From: Protopterus annectens
Lineage: Eukaryota; Chordata; Ceratodontiformes; Protopteridae
Length of the DNA: 64,000 nucleotides
Assembly: GCF_019279795.1 (NCBI RefSeq)
Contig: NC_056732.1
Location: 180,087,694-180,151,693 of the forward strand
Direction: 5' to 3'
The notes under the pieces are model-generated. The model worked only from the letters and a program-made list of their open reading frames with translations. It ran no database searches and had not been told where the DNA came from. A program made the translations under genes and the position numbers. Numbering within the stretch: the first letter of the stretch is position 1; the number at the start of each line of letters is the position of its first letter. Of the stretch, positions 12,500-23,738 are shown piece by piece.

Positions 12500-14198
12500 G
12501 GTCTGCTGCCCCTGGGTTTGGGCTGAGAAGGTCTGGAAGGGAATGGAAAGGACCAATTTTTTGAAGGCCAATGCCTACTGAATCTAGGTGGCTGTACCTC
12601 TAAGAAATCTTTAACAGTTTGCATAGATTTAGCTTTTTCTTCCATCTTTTTAAGAACTTCTTCTGCTTTCGAGCCAGTCTTGGTTTAACTGAGCATCAAG
12701 TAATTTTGCCTTGACATTGCCTGGCAAGATTTGTTCCTTCAGCCAAGCAAGCCCTCTCAGAACAGACCCAGTGACAGCATCCCTGCAAGATGCATCTAAG
12801 GCATCAAAACCACACTGCAAAGTAGGTTTACCAACTTGGTCTGCAGAATGCATTAAGTCGTGTAAGTCCTTATTTTCTGCACAATCAGGAATCAACATTT
12901 TTTGTTTAATTAGATCAGTAACATGCTGCTGGTACTTCAACATGTGAAACTGGCAATTTAAAACCCTGATGGCAAGAGTTCCAGAGGTATATACCTTCTT
13001 ACCTCATCTGTCTAGAGCCCTAGAATCCCTGTCTGAAGGGGTAGGGTTTTTGGCTGTAGAAGCCTTAATACCTTTAGGTCCCTGGGAAATGGTCTCTGGA
13101 TCGCAGTGGGATTTTTTAGAGAGAAATTTGTGAGAGTCGGGTACTCTATCGGTCAGGCTTTCTAGGAGCAGGTGGTAAAGTATCAGAGGTAAGGCTGGAT
13201 TCCATGAAGACATCTCTAGCTATTCCCCCTGTCCTGGATGTTGTAGGCCTATGCTAAGGCAAGTCTAAAAATTCCCAGAGTCTCTTTTTGGACTGTGGGT
13301 AGTCCTGGCATGCCAAGCGGAAATGCCTGGCAGGTATTCCTGGCATGCCAAGCAGAAATGCTCTCTTAGGGTATGCAAGGCTTCACCGAAAGAAAGGGGG
13401 AGGCTGAGGGAACTGACGCCTCTGCATCAGAGTCTTCATAGATAGATAAGGGTATGTCCTGGTAATCAGGTCAGAGTCATCAGACTCATGGTCTGAAGAA
13501 TCTGAAGGAAAATAAATTGTCTTTTAGAGGGGGAAGGCTAGCTTCCCCTAATTAAAGTAAAAAGGTCTTCAGCCATTCTAAGCATTTGTTTGCAGCATGA
13601 GAGCTTGAGAATGTGCTTTGGTCGTTGGTTTCCTAGGCATAGTGCGAACTCTGGGCCTGAGAAATTTGGTAGATTTAGTCATTAGCGAAGTAGTCTGTTT
13701 AGCATGATCAGAAGGTCTGAATACACCCTCAGAAGCCGGTGTCTGCACAGAGGCTCCGGACCCAGAGTCATCTGCAGGTTCCATAGTCGAAGCATCTCGC
13801 AGCATACCGGACTCCGAATGGGTGTCAGTGGAGGCCTGCGAATCTGTAGAAGCGGGTAACAGGGGCTGCGAAAGTCGCTCACCCGAGTACCGGCAGACTG
13901 GCGACTAGCTTAATGGAAGTGTCGTCGGCAGTTTTGGACCCATGTGGTCTGTCTGTCTATCTTTGCATTTTTTCAGAAGGTTGGTAGTCGGCTGGCTTAC
14001 CGATGCCATTTATACGGAGAATGAGAGCGAAAGAATTTAGAGACAAAAATAGCCCGACGTTCGGGTATTGAACAAGGCACACATCCAACAGTGAGGGACA
14101 TCGTGCTCTGGGCCTAAACAGGTGATGCAGTAAGAATGAAAATCTCTGCGAGATATTTGCTTTCCAAAGGCAAGACCATTGTTAACTTTTTCTGACAT
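12500..14198 (-). pseudogene. DIRS gag-like remnant (E3)
   Basis: Segments at 12650-12943 (LKYQQHVTDLIKQKMLIPD ... LAWLKEQILPGNVKAK), 13004-13213 and 13578-13805 are pieces of one gag-like protein in shifted frames. The predicted ATG is the complement of CAT at 14196-14198, in the same TCTGACATCGG context as other copies. Confidence 0.65.
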
Positions 14199-14514
14199 CG
14201 GTTAGAGCAAGAAAAAAGGATCAACGGGGTACTTAGCTTTAGAAGACTTCAGGTTTGAAACTCGAAAAATGAAAATTTCAGGTAGCTGCCGACTGGCACT
14301 TGCGAAAATGCTTCTGCTCCGGGCTCCCGCACAGCAAGAAAAGCTGATCTAATGGCGTTGGCTGCATGTTTTGTATCCCTGACGACCTAACATCATGGAT
14401 GAGGCGACGGCATCTGACAGAAATCCCAAGACTCTGGTATTTGGGCTGACTGAGGGCTATCTGCAGGCAGATAACCGAAGTGCGATGACTGCAACAGTGA
14501 AACACTAAGAACAT

Positions 14515-17500
14515 CCTTTTATTCAAGAACTATAAAATATAATGAGACCGGTCATGCCATCCAGAAAAAGAAAAAAAAAATAGCTGGTACTGCTCTCCTG
14601 CCCCGATTAAAAGAGAAGGACACATTTACCAAATGACAAAAAGTTTAATGCCTGGCTTATGTCTGGTCTCTGCATCAGGGGTTCCAGACAAAAGGATAGA
14701 AGGCTTGGTTCATGAGCATCTTACAGCTCATTCACCTTCTGGGAATGGGAACTGTTGAGAAAGTGTGTTTATGTATAAGACCAGTGCCAAACACGGATCA
14801 TATCATTACAAAGCCCCTAGCTGGTTTACATGCCACATGAAGGATTGTCTGACTGACGAAAGCCCTCAAAAGCATGTCTCTTTCAAAGCCCTGAGTCCAG
14901 GGTGTTGGTCTAAGCTCTACACGACAGACACTGAATCTCTTCTCTTGGCCTGGGGTAGGGATGCGGGGTGGAGGGCACACTCCTTCCACAACATGGGAGA
15001 AGAGCTGGACTCCTCACTCAACATGTAAAGCATTAATTTTCAAAGATTAGTCACCGTTTCAGCAGCAGGAAAACAAAATTCACCAAAAAAGATTGCTCAT
15101 CACCCCAATGTCCACCAAAAGGGGTCCAAAACCAAGGGGTGGTCTCCAAGTTCACTGTGGATCAGAAACCAAAGGAAAAAAAACCTCAGCGCCCACTGTA
15201 AAAGCTGCATCTTCACACAAAGAACACCATGAAGACTGCTGTATCCATTAAGTGCAAAACACAGAAGAGAATCTACACCTAGACCCAAGGTATGTATATC
15301 TAAACCCAGACTATGACCTAATGGGCCCTCTCCAAGGAATGGAATGGCAGTGGTGTGTGTAAAAACTTCACCATAAACAAATTCTTTTTTGAGATAGGGT
15401 CAAGAACAACTTCTGGTTTGGGATAAATCCCTAGAGAATGCAGCTATGGAAGGGTGAATTAAATAGTTGCCTCCAGGGACTTCCTGAATGTGATGTCAAG
15501 ATCCAGTCAACTAAACAGAGGATCATCAACAGTTCCTCGCCCTGCAAAGCCTCAGCCACCAAACCAATGAAGATGATTCTGGCTGCTAAGGATAACTCAA
15601 AAGGCAATACTTTGTACTGGAACTAATGCTCAAAGTAAACCACAATAGTCTGCCTTGTGACCATCACATTCTGAGGAGCCAAAAAGGCATCCATCATGTC
15701 CAAAGAACCCCCCAATTAAGGCCCTCTGAGGGAGTAAAGGCCTGATGCCCTACAAGCTGACAATCTGAAAGCAGACATACTGGATGTGGTCCCCAAATTT
15801 AACAAGGCCCAAAATGGGACAAACCTCACAGATCCCTTCAGCAACAAACTCTAGGCCTGTCCAAACTCCTCTACTGAAAGGGGAGGATGTCAGCATAGCC
15901 ATTTCTGGGGAAAAACATAGGAGCTCCAGAACATGCCCAAAAGTGTCAAAGGCCAGAATTCAGTGGTCCATTACAGTTCACTAGGGACCAAGACCACAGT
16001 AAGGACTGCAACATGCCTGCTAACAGGATTCAGCAACCAGAGCAACTTCACCAGCATCAGAGGGAGTAGGACTATGCAACACTTAAGGATCTTTGCTGAA
16101 TGTGGAGAAAGGGGTCTTCCTTCTTTGGGGACGGAAAAGTATAGATGAGGAAGGAGTGGGGCATCATGCAGGTCCTCCTTAACGTACAGGGGCCACTCCC
16201 TCTTCCAGAATTAATGAATTATGTTCTGACAATTTTGCCAAATAGTATACTCTCCCTAAAAGTGGGCATCAATGATCTTGTCCCCAAGCTCCCCAAAGAA
16301 GAAAGACAGTCTTGAACACATTATCCAGGCTAAAGAAATCTGATCCACTTGCACTAGGAATGGCATAAATGCAGTCAAAATTTCAAACAGAACACCCACA
16401 ATCATACAGTGGAGACCGTGGACAAGGTTCAAGAGACAGGCCCTCTAACATATTTAACAACTTTCTCACTGGGTGCACTTGGAGGTAGGACAAAAAAAAA
16501 GTAGCTGAGCACATTAAAACACCAACACTGCCAAGGAGTACAACCTCTTCCCAGACCTGCTCAAATTGTATAACTCCTTGTCCAGAGGCAAGATGGTGAA
16601 ATGTTGTACTTTCTAGGACTTACGCTGGAATGAAGAAATCACAAAATGAGTGAGCAATGGGATGCTTAGCCAGATAATTTGCTAACTCAGGTTTTAGCTG
16701 GTAAAGGCATCTTTGAGGCTGATTATGCAGAAGCATGGTGTCTTTACGCTACTTCAGCAACATCCCTAATGAGAGGTTCCAAGGAAAGATATCCAAGGCC
16801 TCCCAATCTTTTTTCCCAGAAACTCCTCTAGGCACTTCCAAAGGGTGGAGATGGGGACAAAAAGCCAGTCTGAACTGCTCATCAGCTTGACATCATCTGC
16901 AAAGAACAGGGTCATCCATTATGCCGGTCAAGATCAGAGTCAGTGACACCAAAAACCTCAGAATACACAAAGATCCTGAGAACACTGGAGTTTGGATGAG
17001 CTCACACAAAGCCTACTGCAAGACAGACTGGCAATGGGCATCAGGAACTCGTGTTGGAGCATTTGTTAACCAAAAAAGATAACTGTGTAAGGAAAGGCCT
17101 GCACTACAGACAGTGTGGACTTCAGACCATACTTCCTAATGGTATGATCCACCTCTCGTTTCCACCAAGATGGACGATGCCCAGGACCTACTGTATGACC
17201 TCCAATTTGGGGTGATCATATGGGTAATGCAAACTTGAGTTAAGGCAGCCTTTGCAAGTGTTCTAGCTCTAGACACAATCAAGATGGCTTCACAAGTGAG
17301 AACTTCTCTGCAGGAGACTCAAATTAGGGAGCTAAGGCAGAAAGGATGTCTGAAGTCTCCATGCCTGCTTTCTCCATGAATGAGGTGGTTCCACTGCAAA
17401 AGTGTTAGTGCCAGCTATGGCTGTGAGGGTGGCATGAGCAGTAAACAGTTTGGTTAATGGCTTTGGGGAAAGATGTCAGGTGCTTTTTGAGAAGGTCTTT

Positions 17501-17722
17501 AAGCTGTTTCACACACCTCTCCTATGCTACAGAATGATAAAGTGGAAGGGTCTTGGTCAGTCAAATTATGCTCTAGAGATGGCTTGTACTAATGCAGATT
17601 TTTCCTTATAAAAGTTGTCAGATTTTCTTGGCACCTTTTTCTGATCATTCATGGCTAAATCCCTGGCAAACCAGTCAGTCACAGTTGCTGTATTCCTCCC
17701 CCAGACAGCACATTACCTTACT
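14515..17722. other. 3.2 kb with no recognisable gene
   Basis: The first ~80 bp is the flank shared with E2. Beyond that I see only short open frames on both strands (longest about 87 codons at 14765-15028) with no recognisable domain. On the minus strand around 16860-16940 a LFFADDVKLMSSS-like stretch resembles the catalytic box of a LINE reverse transcriptase, which would make this a very old decayed element, but the neighbouring frames do not support it. Treat as unresolved intronic or ancient repeat sequence. Confidence 0.4.
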
Positions 17723-18475
17723 TGGATAGTGTTGCCCATTACCTTACTTGGATAGAAGGAAGTTTCTTTGCTCACCAGTGGGAGTGGGGAGCCTTGAGCA
17801 GCCTATCTGTCCCAGACTGAGTGACCTCAGCACAAGATCTAGTAGTAATTGGTCATTGTGGACCATTTCTAGCTCTTTTGAAGTTCAGTGTATAAAAATA
17901 CGCCTCTGAGCGTTTTTTTTTCGGCTCTACTACTCAGCAACAGCTCCTCGTGGTGCTAGCAGCAGAGAACTGGAAAAGCGACTACTTTCCAGATTTAAGT
18001 ATATTTTTTGCTGTTTCTAGCTGTGCGACCTTCTTTTCTTGCTGTAAACTAAGTTTAAACTGCTATTTTATCTGTATTGAGCATTTTTATTACCTGCACT
18101 TAAGTTAAAGTTTTGTTTGTTTAATTTTACTGTTGAGGCTGCCCACTCAAGTGTGCTAGCCTGTGCATTTGATATACTGCTGTTTCCCTGCATTTTTCTG
18201 TAGTTTTCTTACCAAAAAAATATCCTTGTTTTCCCGCCTTTCCTTGACTAGAATAGTCCAGTATACAGGTTTTGCTGTATTCTGGTCTTTGGGATAGTTC
18301 TTGTGTTGCCCATTACCTTACTTGGATAGAAGGTAGTTTCTTTGCTCACCAGTGGGAGTGGGGAGCCTTGAGCAGCCTATCTGTCCCTGAAGGAGTGACC
18401 ACAGCACAAGATCTAGTAGTAATTGGTCGTTTTGGACCATTTCTAGCTCTTTTGAAGTTCCCTGTATAAAAATCC
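17723..18475 (+). repeat. ~180-bp direct repeat with TATA-like box (17723-17907 and 18301-18475)
   Basis: Two near-identical segments begin TTGCCCATTACCTTACTTGG and end at TGTATAAAAAT. They are 578 bp apart, and sequence after each copy diverges. A short 28-bp tandem echo (CATTACCTTACTTGGATAG) precedes the first. Both lie immediately upstream of the CR1-type LINE ORF1, so they may be tandem promoter units in its 5' UTR (inference). Confidence 0.6.
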
Positions 18476-18814
18476 GCATTTGAGCTGTTTTGCGCAGCTT
18501 TACACGATTGTGCGCATAGCGCAGCACTGGTTAAACAAGTGGCTCCGCCAAGTCTGCTCTTCAGTTTTTCCCTTAAAACAGCTCTACCTTCAATAAAATC
18601 AGTCTATTCTCTATCTAAAAAGCCCAGCACTTGATCCTAAAGCATTTTTACACAGGTAAAGCACTCTTGAACAAAAGAAAGCACTACATCCACCTACAAT
18701 CCCCTTGAGTACCCATTTCCCTTTAGGTCCTTTCTGACTCAGTACTCAACAATCCTTTACACTATTTCTAGCATGTCGAGAGGTCAATTACTGGCGTCCC
18801 CTCCAGTTTAGCTG

Positions 18815-19735
18815 GTGAATCTGGGAATCTTGAGGCAATGTTATAACTGCCTCATGTACACAGACAACCCTCTCCTCCTCCCAACAAATACAAATATATG
18901 TGAGAGATGCAACTATCTAGCCAAACTGGAGGCTGAGCTCTCTCGACTCAGTACTGGCAAAACTAGTCAGGAGGAGAAGGTAACCACACACACCACAAAC
19001 CCAGTCTCACATAGACCTACCACAACTGCAAACCAAACACAAAAACATACTCAGAGGCTCCAATTAAAAATCTACCAAAATAGAGGCCTTCAAAGCAAAC
19101 ATCCAAGCAACCACTACCTCAAAACATAGCACATGCAACACATAGTTCACAAAGTCAGTGTGCCAAACAGTCACAGCCCTTAAGGCCAAACAACATGCCT
19201 GATGCACTTGTAATAGGTGACTCCATAGTCAGACACACTGACGTCCCGCTCACCAAACTGAAGGAAAAGGTTACAGTAAGCTGCCTGTCGGGCGCTAGAA
19301 TCCGCCAAATAACACAAGCACTCAGGTCACTCCAAAGCAAGTACAAATATGAGACTGTCATTGTCCATGCCAGTGTGAATGACCCGAGACGTACCTCCCT
19401 GGACAACATGAAAAGAGACAGAGGAGCTCTCTGATTATGTATCCCAGGCCGGTATGACCCTGACCAGCATCTTACCCTCACCAAGAATGATGCCACAGTA
19501 CAAAGACAAAATGATCAGCTTTAACAACTGGCTCAGTTACTGGTGTCATTCTAAGGGGATCCAATGTCTGTCTGCTTGGGATGACATGCTTGACAAGCCA
19601 CGCTGCTTCTCAAGGGACGGCTTGCACCTGTCACCCCTGGGCTTCCGGATATTGGCCAAGGCTCTTGCCACCCCCATAGTGCCCTTTTTAGGTAAGCCTC
19701 AAAAGACAAACCCACCTCCCTAGAAAGCACAAGTG
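18815..19735 (+). pseudogene. CR1 LINE ORF1: zinc finger plus SGNH esterase
   Basis: The N-terminal part (18815-19129) has CYNC...CERC, two CxxC pairs followed by a short coiled segment LAKLEAELSRLS, consistent with the PHD-like finger described for CR1 ORF1. After frame changes, 19195-19434 reads VIGDSIVRHTDV (esterase block I with nucleophile Ser) and VIVHASVND (Asn block). 19454-19723 ends with DGLHLSPLGFRILA, carrying the Asp-x-x-His of the catalytic triad. SGNH esterase domains are known in ORF1 of CR1-like elements; their role is thought to be in RNP or membrane interaction. At least two frameshifts make this copy dead. Confidence 0.75.
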
Positions 19736-19747
19736 GAAAAAAACTAA

Positions 19748-21285
19748 GGGTAATGCTGCTCAACGCCAGAAGTCTAAACCTAAAGATGCATGCTCTCGAA
19801 GCCCTCCTCAGTATGGAGAACATCGACGTCTGTGCAGTGACTGAAACCTGGTTCAAGGCTCCTGACAGCACCCCAGCATGACCAGGTTATACCTCATATC
19901 ATGCTTTTCGGCCCCAAAACTTGGACCGAACCACAAAAGGAGGGGGAGTATCCATATTCATCAAAGATACCCACACCTCCATGTTAGTGGCAACGCACAA
20001 AGCATTGGAGACCATCCATGTGCAACTAACCGTAGGCAAAACTGCCCTACAGTTTGTAGCATGCTACAGACCACCCTCTCAAACTCAGGAACCCCACTCA
20101 GCCTTCCTGAAGACACTGGAGAGTATGAATGTCTCTCCAAATACCATCATATTGGGAGACTTCAACTACCCAAACAGACTGGGAGCATTACTCAAGCCCC
20201 AACACCCTAAGCCAAAGGTTCCTAGAATTCATAAACTCAAATGCGATGAACAACTAGTCACCACTCCCACAAGAGGAGATAATATACTAGACCTGATCAT
20301 CACAAACATGGGGACACAATGCTCCACACCAGAAGTATACCCCTCATTGGTGAGATCAGACCATAAATTAATCCCACTGGAAATCCACATCCCGCCCCCA
20401 CCCCCAGCACAAAAGACCACAGTGAAGAATTTCTCAAAAGCTGACTTCACACTTCTTAAGACTGAAGTGGTAACCTTCAAGGCCCCTGGGCCAGTGGAAA
20501 CCACAGCCCACACCGCTGAATCCTTTATAAACGCTTTCTACGGACACCTTCAAGAATGCATGCATCATGCAATCCCAAATAAAACCAAGACCCATTCCCC
20601 CAAAGGCAGGCATCCTGTCTGGTGGACCTCAGCCATTAACAAGCTTTACAACAGGAGAAGGAAGCTACTACATGACAGAGCAAAATCCCCAAAAGGGAAG
20701 GCATCTCTGATCAGTACTAGCAAAAAACTACAATCACTCAAAATCATCCAAGGCCAACTTTGAGAGAAAAATCGCAAGAGACACTAAAGACAATCACAAG
20801 GCCTTCTTTAGTTATGTTAGAAACCCGGGTGGAAACTCCCAGATATGCTCAGAGTTAGTCCAAAATGACAAAAAATACACTGAACCCACAGACATTGCCA
20901 ACATACTGGCAGACAGGTTCAGTGCAAATCCCCCCCACAAAGGAGAAATATCTATCCCAGCAGAGTGTAGCCTCCCTGACATCTCAGATGCCCAGGTGAG
21001 AGCCGCCCTCTCCAAAGCTAAAAACAGCATCAATGGGACCAGACTGTGTCCCGGGTTGCGTGCTACATGAACTCCAAGAGGAACTAAACCCGCACATAAG
21101 GCTGCTGTTTAATCTTAGCCTTACTACAGGATACGTAGCCAAAGAATGGCGTACAGCAACAGTGGTCCCACTCCACAAAGGAGGTGCTTCTATGGACCTG
21201 GAAATTACCGCCCCATAAGCTTGAAGAGCCTGGTCTGCAAAGCTATGGAGAGGATCATTATGGAACTCAAAGACATTGGGGACCT
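19748..21285 (+). pseudogene. CR1 LINE ORF2: endonuclease and start of RT
   Basis: ORF2 opens at about 19748 with MLLNARSLN and ICAVTETW-like text. It has an in-frame TGA at 19878-19880, then an open stretch 19881-20763 with RTTKGGGVSIFI, IILGDFNYP and SDHKLIPL, the hallmarks of an APE-type endonuclease. After a frameshift near 20760 the linker ERKIARDTKDNHKAFFSYVR leads to RT block 1-2: GYVAKEWRTATVVPLHKGG and NYRPISL-like sequence near 21210. No YADD motif is present because the element ends at 21285. Function would have been target-primed reverse transcription. Confidence 0.8.
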
Positions 21286-22219
21286 TGTTTTTTAGGCATA
21301 GGGGCCTGCACATCTGGCCCAGACGTTGTTTTTTTAAACCTAGATTTAGATTTAGATTTTGGCCTTAGTTTTGAAGATGGCATTGGTTAATATACAAATC
21401 TGTAGGCCTGAAAACACTCTCAAAAGCTGGTGCCTGCACAGCGGCTCCAGACCCATCTAAGGTAGTGACATCCGTGGGATCTATAACTGAAGCATCTCAT
21501 GGCATACTGGACTCCGAATGGGTCTCAGTAGAGGCCTGCGAATCAGAAGTAGCAGGTATCGGGGGCTGCGAAAGCACCTCACTGAGTACCAGTGAACTGG
21601 CGACTGGCTTAGGAGAAGCATAGTAGTCAGTTTTGGACCTCAACGGCCTGTCTGTCTTTTTCTTTGCGTTTTTTAGGTATTCCGGTAACAGATGACATTT
21701 CTGGCTAATTAAATCGTGAGCCAAAATATTTAGAGGCAAAAATATACAGACGTTTAACAGTGCTTTGATTAAAATTAGCACAAAACCGACAGCAAAGTCC
21801 ATTGTGGTCAGGGCCTAGGCAAGGAATACAGTACAAATGAAAATCCTTATGAGGTATTTGCTTCCCACAAGTAATGCAATTATTAACTTTTACTGACATC
21901 AGTAAGGAGCAAGAAAAAGTTTCCCCAACGGGGTACTTAGCTTTTAGTTGAAGACTTCGGTTCTGAAACTCGAAAACAAAAATTTCAGGAGTCTGCCGAC
22001 TGGCACTTGCGAACAGCTTCTGCTTCGGGCACTGCACGGCAAGAAAGACTGATGTAATGGTGTCGGCTGCATGTTTTATACCCCTGACGATCTGACGTCA
22101 TGGAAGAAGGGACAGCAACAGACGCAGGACCCAAGACTTTGTTAATCAGGTTGATTGAGGGCAACCTGCCAGCAGATTACCCAAACGTAATGACTGCAAC
22201 AGTGAAACACTAAGAACAT
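21286..22219 (-). mobile_element. DIRS 5' fragment E4 (lineage A)
   Basis: Contains only gag N-terminal sequence and the 5' inverted terminal repeat, ending GAACAT at 22214-22219. The left boundary is an abrupt join to the CR1 RT. The terminal repeat keeps a TGACGTCA site (near 22092) and a TATA-like box. It abuts the internal break of E5 directly at 22219/22220. Confidence 0.8.
21497..21899 (-). pseudogene. DIRS gag N-terminus (E4)
   Basis: The start is the complement of CAT at 21897-21899, giving MSVKVNNCITCGKQIPHKDF followed by CIPCLGPDHN and CCRFCANF: the same Cys/His-rich N-terminal domain as in other copies. A frameshift near 21720 moves to the frame that reads KTDYYASPKPVASSLVLSEV, a Ser/Pro-rich low-complexity linker. 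Cut off at the CR1 junction. Confidence 0.65.
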
Positions 22220-23738
22220 CTGGCAATTTAAGGCCCTGATGGCCAAGGTTGCAGAAGTGTATACCTTCTTACCCCATCTATCCAGGGCCCTGGAATCTCT
22301 ATCAGAAGGGGTAGGATTTTTGGCAATAGTAGCCTTAATGCCCTTGGGTCTCTGTGAAATGGTCCCAGGATCCACAGTAGGATTTTTAAAAAGGAATATC
22401 TATCTGGTTTTCTGGAAGCAGAAGGTAGAGAGTCAGGGACAAAACTAGATTCTGACAAGGCATTGTCTACAATGTCCAGCACAGGAGGGATAGTAAGGGC
22501 CTGTGTTGGGGTAGGAATAAGGAATCTCTAAGCCTCTTTTTATTATCAGAGTAATCCTGGCTTTCCAGTGAAAATGCTCCCCAAGAGTATGCAAGGTTTC
22601 AGCAAAAGAAAAATCATCTGGGGCAGAAGCAGAGGGAATAGAGTCCTCTGCATCAGAATCCTCATAGGTAGATAAGGGTAAATCCTGGTAATCAGAGAAG
22701 ATAGAAATTTCAGAATCCTGGTCAGAAGTATCATAAGAAAATTCAGTCCTAGGTCTCTTAGAGGGGGGAAGGTTGGCTTCCCCTGATTAAAGTAATAAGG
22801 TCTTCAGCCATTCTTTTTTTTAGGCATACAGGTCTGACCATGCGGTTTGGGCATCTGTTTCCTAAGCATGGTTCGAGTTTTAGGCCTACAAGAAGATGAT
22901 GGCGTCAGTTTAATATGCAAGTCAGTAGGGCCTGAATACACCCTCAGAAGCCGGTGCCTGCAGAGAGGCCCCGGACCCATCCAAGGTAGACATATCCGCA
23001 GGGTCCACAGTTGAAGCATCTCGTGGCATACCGGACTCCGAATGTGTCTCAGTAGATGCCTGCGAATCTGAAGTAGTGGGTATCTGGGGCTGCGAAAGCA
23101 CCTCACTGAGTACCTGCGAACTGGCGACTAGCTTAGGAGAAGCATTGTTGGCAACTTTGGATCTAGGCAGCTTGTCTCTGTCTTTATCTTTGCGTTTTTT
23201 GGGAATTTCCGTAGTCGGGTGGCTTACTGAAGACACAGCTGGATAACTGAAATGAGCACCTAAATATTTAGAAGCGAAAATGTGCAGATGACAAATAGTT
23301 TGTGGTTTAAATAAGGTACAAAACAAACAGCGAAGTAAGTCATGGTCAGGGCCTAGGCAAGGAATACAGTACGAATTAAAATCTTTATGGAGGTATTTGC
23401 TTTCTATAAGAAATACAATTATTGACTTTTACTGTCATCAGTTTAGAACAAGAAAAAGTTTCCCTTTAGTTGAAAACTTCGGTTCTGAAACTCGAAAATG
23501 AAAATTTCAGGAGTCAGCCGACTGGCACTTGCGAACTGCTTCTGCTTCAGGCACCGCACGGCAAGAAAGACTGATGTAATGGCATCAGCTGCAGGCTTTA
23601 TATCCCTGACTACCCGACGTCATGGAAGATGAGACAGTAACTGACAGGACCCAAGACTTTGATAATCAGGCTGACTGAGGGTTACTGCAAGCAGATAACC
23701 CAAATGTGATGACTGCAAAAGTGAAACAGGAACAACAT
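22220..23738 (-). mobile_element. DIRS 5' fragment E5 (lineage A)
   Basis: Starts in mid-gag (CTGGCAATTTAAGGCCCTGA, matching E6 at about 31030) and ends with a 5' terminal repeat at 23738 (ACAACAT). Together with E4 it forms a head-to-tail partial dimer. The right flank 23739-23790 faintly resembles the flank right of E3. Confidence 0.75.
22228..23438 (-). pseudogene. DIRS gag fragment (E5)
   Basis: Pieces at 22228-22482 (LDIVDNALSESSFVPDSLPS), 22804-23106 and 22922-23326 are shifted frames of one gag-like protein. The start context (CAT at 23436-23438) is preserved. The C-terminal half with the HAWLKEQ-type helix is missing because the element is truncated at 22220. Confidence 0.6.

Larger units (their letters stand above)
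9214..14514 (-). mobile_element. DIRS copy E3 (lineage A), full-length, coding frames broken
   Basis: A 5.3 kb element with left end AGTACAG at 9214 and right end GAACAT at 14509-14514. The ICR at about 9545-9652 is a fusion of the reverse complements of its two own ends: the first half mirrors 9214-9275, the second half mirrors 14475-14514. Gag, RT/RH/MT and YR regions are present in the standard DIRS order but carry several frameshifts. No target-site duplication is visible, as expected for YR-mediated integration. Confidence 0.88.
1765..14597. repeat. Tandem duplication of a ~6.4 kb block (1765-7998 and 8031-14597)
   Basis: Both copies contain, in order, DIRS 5' fragment (E1/E1b), 110-bp spacer, whole DIRS (E2/E3), then the same right flank with an A-rich run. 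Spacing between equivalent points is 6370 bp at the E1 right ends and 6592 bp at the E2/E3 right ends, the difference being net deletions in the first copy. The shared spacer and flank rule out two independent insertions. Confidence 0.8.
18301..21285 (+). mobile_element. CR1-type LINE, 3'-truncated
   Basis: Has a 5' UTR with TATA-like repeat, an ORF1 with zinc-finger and esterase domains, and an ORF2 with endonuclease and the N-terminal part of reverse transcriptase. It stops abruptly inside RT at about 21285, where DIRS gag sequence (E4) starts. LINEs are normally truncated at the 5' end, so loss of the 3' end indicates a later deletion or rearrangement. The 5' limit is approximate. Confidence 0.8.

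Noticed and set aside
16860..16940. LINE reverse transcriptase (LFFADDVKL) on the minus strand
   Set aside because: The box-like match stands alone; adjacent RT motifs cannot be found in any frame.
17690..17770. CRISPR-like or satellite array from repeated CATTACCTTACTTGGATAG
   Set aside because: Only two short copies next to each other, part of a larger direct repeat; no regular spacer structure.
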